DNA from: Streptomyces antioxidans
GTDB lineage: Bacteria > Actinomycetota > Actinomycetes > Streptomycetales > Streptomycetaceae
Assembly (NCBI RefSeq): GCF_000968685.2
Contig: NZ_LAKD02000015.1
Location: forward strand, 1-64,000
DNA length: 64,000 nucleotides
Direction of reading: 5' to 3'
In this document: piece by piece, positions 59,014-64,000 of the stretch
Position numbering within the stretch: position 1 is the stretch's first letter
Layout: each line of letters begins with the position of its first letter
Made by a program: the position numbers and the translations under genes
Notes under the pieces: model-generated
What the model saw: only the letters and a program-made list of their open reading frames with translations
Told to the model about the DNA's origin: nothing
Databases searched by the model: none

Positions 59014-60453
59014 GTGACGATGACCGCAGTCGAACAGCGCTTCCGTGAGTTCAAGATGCCCGATGTGGGCGAGGGGCTGACCGAGGCCGAGATCCTCAAG
59101 TGGTTCGTGGCGCCGGGCGACACCGTGACCGACGGCCAGGTGGTGTGCGAGGTCGAGACCGCCAAGGCCGCCGTCGAGCTGCCCATCCCCTTCGACGGCG
59201 TGGTGCACGAGCTGCGCTTCGACGAGGGCACCACCGTGGACGTGGGCACGACGATCATCTCGGTGGACACCAACCCCGGGGCGGGGGAGGCGGCGCCGCA
59301 GGCCGCTCCGGCCGCGGGGAAGGCCGCCGCCGGGGAAGCCGCAGCCGCCGTGGCCGAGCCCGAGGAGAAGGAGGGCCGCCAGGCCAATCTGGTCGGCTAC
59401 GGGGCGGCGCCCGCCTCCACCAAGCGCCGTCCGCGCAAGCCGCAGCCGGGCCGGTCCGAGCCCGCGGCCTCCGCCGGGGCGCCCGCGCCCCAGGAGCCCG
59501 CGCCCGCGCGCCCCGAGGCCGCGCCCGCACCCTCGCCCGAGCTGAACGGCAGCGGGCGGACCGCCCGGCCGCTGGCCAAGCCCCCGGTCCGCAAGCTCGC
59601 CAAGGACCTGGGCATCGACCTGGAGACGGTCACCCCCAGCGGGGCGGACGGGATCATCACCCGTGAGGACGTCCACGCCGCCGCCGAGGCCGTCCAGGCG
59701 GCCCGGGAGACGCCCGTAACGGCCCCGTCCGAGGGCGTCACGGCCGTCGGGGGCCGGGAGCGCCGGGTGCCCGTGAAGGGCGTACGGAAGGCCACCGCGC
59801 AGGCGATGGTCCACAGCGCCTTCACCGCCCCGCACGTGACCGAGTTCGTGACGGTCGACGTGACCCGCACGATGAAGCTCGTGGCCGACCTCAAGCAGGA
59901 CCCGGAGCTGTCGGGGCTGCGGGTCAATCCGCTGCTGCTGGTCGCCAAGGCCCTGCTGGTGGCCATCCGGCGCAACCCGGACGTCAACGCCACCTGGGAC
60001 GAGGACAACCAGGAGATCGTCTACAAGGACTACGTCAATCTGGGCATCGCGGCGGCGACACCGCGCGGGCTGATCGTCCCCAACATCAAGGACGCCGACG
60101 CCAAGACCCTGCCCCAACTGGCGTCCGCCCTCGGCGAGCTGGTCACCACCGCCCGTGAGGGCAAGACCACCCCGGCGGCGATGTCCGGCGGCACGATCAC
60201 CATCACCAATGTCGGCGTCTTCGGCATCGACGCGGGCACCCCGATCATCAACCCCGGGGAGTCCGCGATCCTCGCCTTCGGCGCCGTCAAGCTCCAGCCG
60301 TGGGTCCACAAGGGCGAGGTCAAGCCGCGCCAGGTGACCACGCTGGCGCTCTCCTTCGACCACCGGCTGGTCGACGGCGAGCTGGGCTCCAGGGTGCTCG
60401 CGGATGTCGCGGCCGTCCTGGAGCGCCCCAAGCGCCTCATCACCTGGGCCTGA
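59014..60453 (+). CDS. bkdC: Branched-chain 2-oxoacid dehydrogenase E2 subunit (cluster 2)
   Basis: 479 residues from the GTG at 59014; the ATG at 59020 has better spacing from GAGGAG (59005-59010) and may be the real start. Lipoyl domain with the lipoylated Lys at 51 (VCEVETAKAAVEL), Ala/Pro linker, subunit-binding domain (PPVRKLAKDLGIDLETVTPSGADGII) and acyltransferase domain with HSAFTAPHVTEF and the active site SFDHRLVDGE. No E3 gene follows. Ended by a perfect terminator. Confidence 0.95.
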   Translation: MTMTAVEQRFREFKMPDVGEGLTEAEILKWFVAPGDTVTDGQVVCEVETAKAAVELPIPFDGVVHELRFDEGTTVDVGTTIISVDTNPGAGEAAPQAAPAAGKAAAGEAAAAVAEPEEKEGRQANLVGYGAAPASTKRRPRKPQPGRSEPAASAGAPAPQEPAPARPEAAPAPSPELNGSGRTARPLAKPPVRKLAKDLGIDLETVTPSGADGIITREDVHAAAEAVQAARETPVTAPSEGVTAVGGRERRVPVKGVRKATAQAMVHSAFTAPHVTEFVTVDVTRTMKLVADLKQDPELSGLRVNPLLLVAKALLVAIRRNPDVNATWDEDNQEIVYKDYVNLGIAAATPRGLIVPNIKDADAKTLPQLASALGELVTTAREGKTTPAAMSGGTITITNVGVFGIDAGTPIINPGESAILAFGAVKLQPWVHKGEVKPRQVTTLALSFDHRLVDGELGSRVLADVAAVLERPKRLITWA

Positions 60454-60469
60454 TGCGGCCGTAGCCACC

Positions 60470-60498
60470 ATCCCCCGTCCGCATCGCGGACGGGGGAT
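60470..60498 (+). terminator. Terminator of bkd cluster 2
   Basis: A 13-bp perfect stem ATCCCCCGTCCGC with an ATC loop, 17 nt after the bkdC stop. Confidence 0.92.
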
Positions 60499-60507
60499 GA
60501 GTGCGCA

Positions 60508-60535
60508 TGCATCTTGTATCTATGATGTGCGCATC
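60508..60535 (+). promoter_or_regulatory. Promoter and possible operator of the GntR gene
   Basis: The -10 hexamer TATGAT (60521-60526) is only 10 nt from the ATG at 60536 and no Shine-Dalgarno sequence intervenes, implying a leaderless or near-leaderless mRNA. TGCGCAT and ATGTGCGCA arms flank a central CTTGTATCTATGAT, a candidate autoregulatory site. Confidence 0.5.
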
Positions 60536-61195
60536 ATGAGTCCCGCCGATACGGCCACCAAGCCGCCCCCTGCCGCCGAACGCGTCTACCACCACGTCAA
60601 ACAAGCCGTCCTCGACCGCCGCTACGAGGGCGGCACTTTGCTGAGCGAGGGCGAACTCGCGGACGCCGTCGGGGTCTCCCGCACCCCCGTCCGGGAGGCG
60701 CTGCTGCGGCTGGAGGCCGAGGGGCTGCTCAAGCTCTATCCGAAGAAGGGCGCCCTGGTGCTGCCCGTCTCCTCCCAGGAGATCGCGGACGTGGTCGAGA
60801 CCCGGCTGCTGGTGGAGCAGCACGCGGTCGCCAAGGTCGTCCCGGCCGGAGGGCGGCTGCTGACCCGGCTCGAGGAGCTGCTGGAGGAGCAGCGGGCCCA
60901 CGCCGCGGCCGGGGACCTGGTCGCGTTCGCCGCCGCCGACCGCTGCTTCCACGCGTCGATCGTCCGGGCGGCGGGAAACGCCATCCTGGCGCAGCTGTAC
61001 GACCAGCTGAGGGACCGCCAGCTGCGGATGGGCGTGGCCACCATGCACGCCGAGCCCGACCGCATCGCCAAGAACATCACCGAGCACACGGATATCCTCC
61101 GGGCCCTGCGCGCCGGGGACGCCGGTTTCGCGTCCGGGCTGGTCCAGCGCCACATCAGCTGGGTGAACAACCTCGCCCGGGGTGAGGTGCGATGA
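60536..61195 (+). CDS. GntR-family (FadR subgroup) transcriptional regulator
   Basis: 219 residues from the ATG at 60536; the longer open frame to 60404 overlaps bkdC and its terminator. N-terminal winged helix (RVYHHVKQAVLDRRYEGGTLLSEGELADAVGVSRTPVREALLRLEAEGLL) and a C-terminal helical FCD domain with metal/ligand residues in VETRLLVEQHAV, DRCFHASIVRAAGN and HTDILRALRAGD. It probably senses a carboxylate and controls the MFS transporter whose ATG overlaps its TGA. Confidence 0.94.
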   Translation: MSPADTATKPPPAAERVYHHVKQAVLDRRYEGGTLLSEGELADAVGVSRTPVREALLRLEAEGLLKLYPKKGALVLPVSSQEIADVVETRLLVEQHAVAKVVPAGGRLLTRLEELLEEQRAHAAAGDLVAFAAADRCFHASIVRAAGNAILAQLYDQLRDRQLRMGVATMHAEPDRIAKNITEHTDILRALRAGDAGFASGLVQRHISWVNNLARGEVR

Positions 61196-62487
61196 CCTCG
61201 GCCCAGTTGCCCGGTGATCCACCCGGCGGACGTCGTGCCGTCGCCGTGTGGGGCCTGGGCGTCGCCGTCTACTTCGTCGCCATCACCTATCGCACCAGCC
61301 TCGGTGTCGCCGGTATCGACGCCGCCGAGCGCTTCCACATCAACGCCTCGGCGCTGTCGACCTTCTCCATCCTCCAGGTGCTGGTCTACGCCGGGATGCA
61401 GATACCGGTCGGGCTCATGGTCGACCGTCTCGGCACCCGTAAGGTGCTCATGCTCGGCGTGGTGTTCTTCACGCTGGGGCAGTTCGGCTTCGCGCTCTCC
61501 CACTCGTACGCGATGGCGCTGGTCTCCCGGGCGCTGCTCGGCTGCGGTGACGCGATGACCTTCATCAGCGTGCTGCGGCTCGGCTCGCGCTGGTTCCCGG
61601 CCCGCAGGGGACCGATGATCGCCCAGGTCGCCGCGCTGTTCGGGATGGCGGGCAACCTGGTCTCCACGCTGGTGATCGCCCGGGCGCTGCACAGTGCCGG
61701 GTGGACCACGACCTTCGCGGGCAGCGCGCTCGGCGGGGTGGCCGTCTTCGTGCTGGTGCTGCTCTTCCTCAAGGACCACCCGAAGGGCTTCGAGCCCGCC
61801 CCCGCCTCCCACCGGGGCGCCGACTACGTCCGCCGGCAGATCGCGGACGCCTGGCGCGAGCCCGGCACCCGGCTGGGCATGTGGGTGCACTTCACCACCC
61901 AGTTCCCGGCGATGGTGTTCCTGCTGCTGTGGGGGATGCCGTTCCTGGTCGAGGCCGAGGGCCTGTCCCGGGCGACCGCGGGCCAGCTGCTCACCCTGGT
62001 GGTGCTGTCCAACATGGCGGTCGGCCTGGTCTACGGCCAGGTCATCGCCCGGCACCACGCCGCCCGGGCCCCGCTGGCCCTCGGTACGGTCGGCGCCACC
62101 GCGCTGCTGTGGGGCTCCGTGCTGCTCTGGCCGTCCGCCCACGCGCCCATGTGGCTGCTGATCGTCCTGTGCGTGGTGCTCGGCGCCTGCGGGCCCGCGT
62201 CGATGATCGGCTTCGACTTCGCCCGGCCCGCCAATCCGCCCGGGCGGATCGGCACCGCCTCGGGGATCGTCAACATGGGCGGCTTCACGGCCTCGATGAC
62301 CACGCTGCTGGCCGTCGGCGTCCTGCTGGACCTGACGGGGCAGAACTTCCGGATCGCGTTCGCCTCGGTGTTCGTGCTGCAGGCGCTCGGCGTCGCCCAG
62401 ATCCTGCGGCTGCGCGGACGGGCGCACCGACTGGAGCGCGAGCGCGTGGTCGCGAGCCGCGTCGAGGCGGTGCACGTACCGGCGTGA
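61192..62487 (+). CDS. Major facilitator superfamily transporter
   Basis: 431 residues; ATG overlaps the GntR stop (ATGA). About twelve transmembrane helices, with MFS loop motif VDRLGTRKVLMLG between helices 2 and 3 and RALLGCGDAMTFISVLRLGSRWF in helix 4, similar to the nitrate/oxalate-formate and hexuronate-type carboxylate transporters. Substrate unknown; co-transcription with a FadR-type regulator suggests an organic acid (inference). Basic cytoplasmic C-terminus. Confidence 0.93.
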   Translation: MTSAQLPGDPPGGRRAVAVWGLGVAVYFVAITYRTSLGVAGIDAAERFHINASALSTFSILQVLVYAGMQIPVGLMVDRLGTRKVLMLGVVFFTLGQFGFALSHSYAMALVSRALLGCGDAMTFISVLRLGSRWFPARRGPMIAQVAALFGMAGNLVSTLVIARALHSAGWTTTFAGSALGGVAVFVLVLLFLKDHPKGFEPAPASHRGADYVRRQIADAWREPGTRLGMWVHFTTQFPAMVFLLLWGMPFLVEAEGLSRATAGQLLTLVVLSNMAVGLVYGQVIARHHAARAPLALGTVGATALLWGSVLLWPSAHAPMWLLIVLCVVLGACGPASMIGFDFARPANPPGRIGTASGIVNMGGFTASMTTLLAVGVLLDLTGQNFRIAFASVFVLQALGVAQILRLRGRAHRLERERVVASRVEAVHVPA

Positions 62488-62489
62488 CG

Positions 62490-62547
62490 CCGTGTCCCTC
62501 CGGCCCCCGGGGCGACGGGCCGTGTCCCTCCTCCGGCCCCCGGGGCG
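62490..62547. repeat. Imperfect direct repeat downstream of the MFS gene
   Basis: CCGTGTCCCTCCGGCCCCCG plus GGGCG at 62490-62514 is repeated at 62520-62547 with a 3-base insertion. It lies in the short convergent gap before the next gene. Confidence 0.7.
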
Positions 62548-62574
62548 GCGCCATGGCCCCCCGGCCCCGGGGCG

Positions 62575-63399
62575 CTACGGCGTGACCGCGAAGTTCTGGA
62601 GGATCGCGTCCGCCAGCCGCTGGTCGCCCTCGGTCTTCAGCCGCTCCGCGACCGCCTCCGGCCGCACCCGCCCACAGGCCAGCCGGACATAGCTCTCCCA
62701 GTCCAGGGTGAGGGTCACCGTCGGCCCCAGCGAGACGCTGCCGTCGATGGTGCCCCGGCCGTCCGCGTCGACCCGGACCGTCCGCATGAACTCGACGGGG
62801 CCGTGCACATCGAAGACCACGGCCGACTGGGGCGCCGCGCCCGCGTCCTTGGCGACCACCTTCGGCAGCCCCGACAGCAGCTGGTCACGGGTGATCGTGG
62901 CGCCCGGCGAGTCCAGGTTGCCCGGCTTGTTCAGGGCCCGGCGCAGATCCTGTTCGTGCACCCAGAGGTCGAAGGCCCGCCGGCTCAGGGCCTCCCCCAG
63001 CGCCACCTCGGTGCCGCCTGGCCAGCGCACCATGGCGTCCGGCTCGCGCTTCTCGTTCCGCAGCTGGCGGCCCCGCCGGATGACGGTGTACTCCAGCTCG
63101 GAGGTCATCTCGGGCGCGGTGTGGCAGCGCCGCACATCGACCTGGACCTCCATGTACCGTGACAGCTCGTTGGTGACGTGGTAGAGGTCGCGCGGCAGGG
63201 TGTGGATGGGGCGGGGATCGCCGAGCATCTCGCATTCGAGGCCGATCACATGCGAGACGACGTCCCGCACCGACCATCCCGGGCACTCGGTGGGGCGGTT
63301 CCACTCGCTCTCCGCTAGCGGGTTGACCAACTCCGTTATCGCGTCGATGGAGTGGGTCCAGGCATCGATGGAGGTCTGAAGGCTGGGATGGACGGTCAC
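62575..63399 (-). CDS. Maleylpyruvate isomerase/DinB-like mycothiol-dependent enzyme family protein
   Basis: 274 residues; GTG at 63399. N-terminal DinB-like four-helix domain with the metal-ligand pattern: 'AESEWNRPTECPGWSVRDVVSHVIGLE' (first His) and 'RAFDLWVHEQDLRRAL' (second His-x-x-x-Asp), plus a C-terminal small alpha/beta domain (SVSLGPTVTLTLDWESYVRLACGR). In actinobacteria such proteins use mycothiol as thiol cofactor. Reaction not known. Stand-alone gene, divergent from the thioredoxin-fold gene. Confidence 0.88.
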   Translation of the reverse strand: MTVHPSLQTSIDAWTHSIDAITELVNPLAESEWNRPTECPGWSVRDVVSHVIGLECEMLGDPRPIHTLPRDLYHVTNELSRYMEVQVDVRRCHTAPEMTSELEYTVIRRGRQLRNEKREPDAMVRWPGGTEVALGEALSRRAFDLWVHEQDLRRALNKPGNLDSPGATITRDQLLSGLPKVVAKDAGAAPQSAVVFDVHGPVEFMRTVRVDADGRGTIDGSVSLGPTVTLTLDWESYVRLACGRVRPEAVAERLKTEGDQRLADAILQNFAVTP

Positions 63400-63643
63400 G
63401 GGACCCCTCGGGCGGTTGGTGCGCGGGCTGGGTGCTGGTGTGTGCGTTCAAGTTACGCTGCCCACGAGCGCACGGGCAGTGCTTTCCGGTCTGATCGTAG
63501 GCCCGGATCGGCGGCTCGCGGCCTGCCCGCGATGGCAGTGCGCGCCCGACCCGGCCCTATCTCCGGACGTACCCGTACGCACGGGTCGAAAGCCTCCGGG
63601 GGCCGGGGGAATGGTGTGGCCGGGGCTGCTGTTTCATGGGGAT
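63400..63643. promoter_or_regulatory. Divergent intergenic region
   Basis: 244 bp between the isomerase-like gene and the thioredoxin-fold gene. No convincing gene, terminator or operator seen. Confidence 0.4.
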
Positions 63644-64000
63644 ATGGCTTCACGTGCACGCGTCCGCGCCCCCGAGCTGATCGGCCGGGGCGGCTGGCTC
63701 AACACAGGCGGTACCGACCTCACCCTCACCGAGCTGCGGGGACGCATCGTCATCCTCGACTTCTGGACGTTCTGCTGTGTGAACTGCCTGCATGTCCTGG
63801 ACGAGCTGCGCGAGCTGGAGGAGAAGCACCGCGACACCGTGGTGATCGTCGGCGTGCACTCGCCGAAGTTCGTCCACGAGGCCGAGCACCAGGCGGTGGT
63901 GGACGCGGTCGAGCGGTACGAGGTGCACCACCCGGTCCTCGACGACCCCGAGCTGGCCACCTGGAAGCAGTACGCGGTCCGTGCCTGGCCCACCCTCGTC
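63644..64000 (+). CDS. Thioredoxin/TlpA-fold protein, probably NHL-repeat type (5' part only)
   Basis: The first 119 codons of a gene cut by the window end. ATG at 63644 with GGGGA close upstream. Thioredoxin-like fold: 'WLNTGGTDLTLTELRGRIVILDFWTFCCVNCLHVL' with active-site CxxC-type CVNC preceded by another Cys, then the VVIVGVHSPKF strand and AVRAWPTLV, the cis-Pro loop. No signal peptide, so cytoplasmic. Such N-termini head long proteins of about 600 residues carrying NHL beta-propeller repeats in Streptomyces; that part is outside the window. Confidence 0.85.
   Translation, partial: MASRARVRAPELIGRGGWLNTGGTDLTLTELRGRIVILDFWTFCCVNCLHVLDELRELEEKHRDTVVIVGVHSPKFVHEAEHQAVVDAVERYEVHHPVLDDPELATWKQYAVRAWPTLV

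Noticed and set aside
59808..59816. TGGTCCACA as another DnaA box
   Set aside because: One mismatch and inside the bkdC coding sequence.

Overview
This is a high-GC actinobacterial chromosome segment, almost certainly Streptomyces. The evidence is the GC bias at third codon positions, many GTG starts with GTGA/ATGA stop-start overlaps, the CrgA / class E sortase / PknB-PbpA-RodA-PstP-FhaAB block, a BPA-type proteasome activator, two branched-chain 2-oxoacid dehydrogenase clusters and a mycothiol-dependent-isomerase family protein. The content is mostly conserved core chromosome. I see no phage, integrase, transposase, CRISPR array or secondary-metabolite cluster. From memory, the gene order matches the oriC-proximal S. 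coelicolor region around SCO3815-SCO3860. dnaA itself is not in the window and the species cannot be fixed.

Layout. 1-7.6 kb: a secreted, tail-anchored protein of unknown function, a membrane Ser/Thr kinase with an extreme Pro-Thr linker, an HTH regulator, tRNA-Ala(UGC), an unusual HTH/coiled-coil/receiver protein, a DUF5324 protein and a cyclophilin. 7.6-14.2 kb: a rhomboid protease, a DnaA-box-rich intergenic region, crgA, a DUF881 protein and three class E sortases with a TrpG/PabA-type amidotransferase between them. 14.2-22.4 kb (minus strand): fhaA-fhaB-pstP-rodA-pbpA-pknB, the phospho-signalling and peptidoglycan elongation operon. 22.7-27.3 kb: tRNA-Leu(CAG), divergent azoR/hxlR, a DUF2252 protein, a J-domain-like protein and a rhodanese.

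27.4-40 kb is a phenylacetate catabolism region: an acyl-CoA dehydrogenase, paaABCDE (minus strand), a DUF5819-HTTM-SpoU methyltransferase operon, paaN, paaH and the TetR regulator paaR. 40-44 kb holds an Lrp-type regulator divergent from a first bkdABC cluster. 44-49 kb holds mobA-moeA-K+ channel-quinone oxidoreductase. 49-54 kb holds a small secreted protein, the proteasome activator bpa and a divergent pair of Ser/Thr kinases. 54-60.5 kb holds an APH-fold protein, a repeat-rich spacer, a NarL-type response regulator and a second bkdABC cluster. 60.5-64 kb holds a GntR-MFS operon, a mycothiol-dependent-isomerase-like protein and the 5' part of a thioredoxin-fold gene cut by the window end.

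Themes. Envelope growth is controlled by phosphorylation (four membrane Ser/Thr kinases, one PP2C phosphatase, two FHA readers). Acyl-CoA and branched-chain acid metabolism is concentrated here (paa plus two BCDH complexes, neither with its own E3). The most interesting unexplained signals are regulatory. Perfect 9-mer DnaA boxes cluster upstream of crgA and recur beside each of three PaaR-like operators, one of which lies in the Lrp/bkd promoter. A KstR-like palindrome lies upstream of the acyl-CoA dehydrogenase. Two regulator genes look leaderless.
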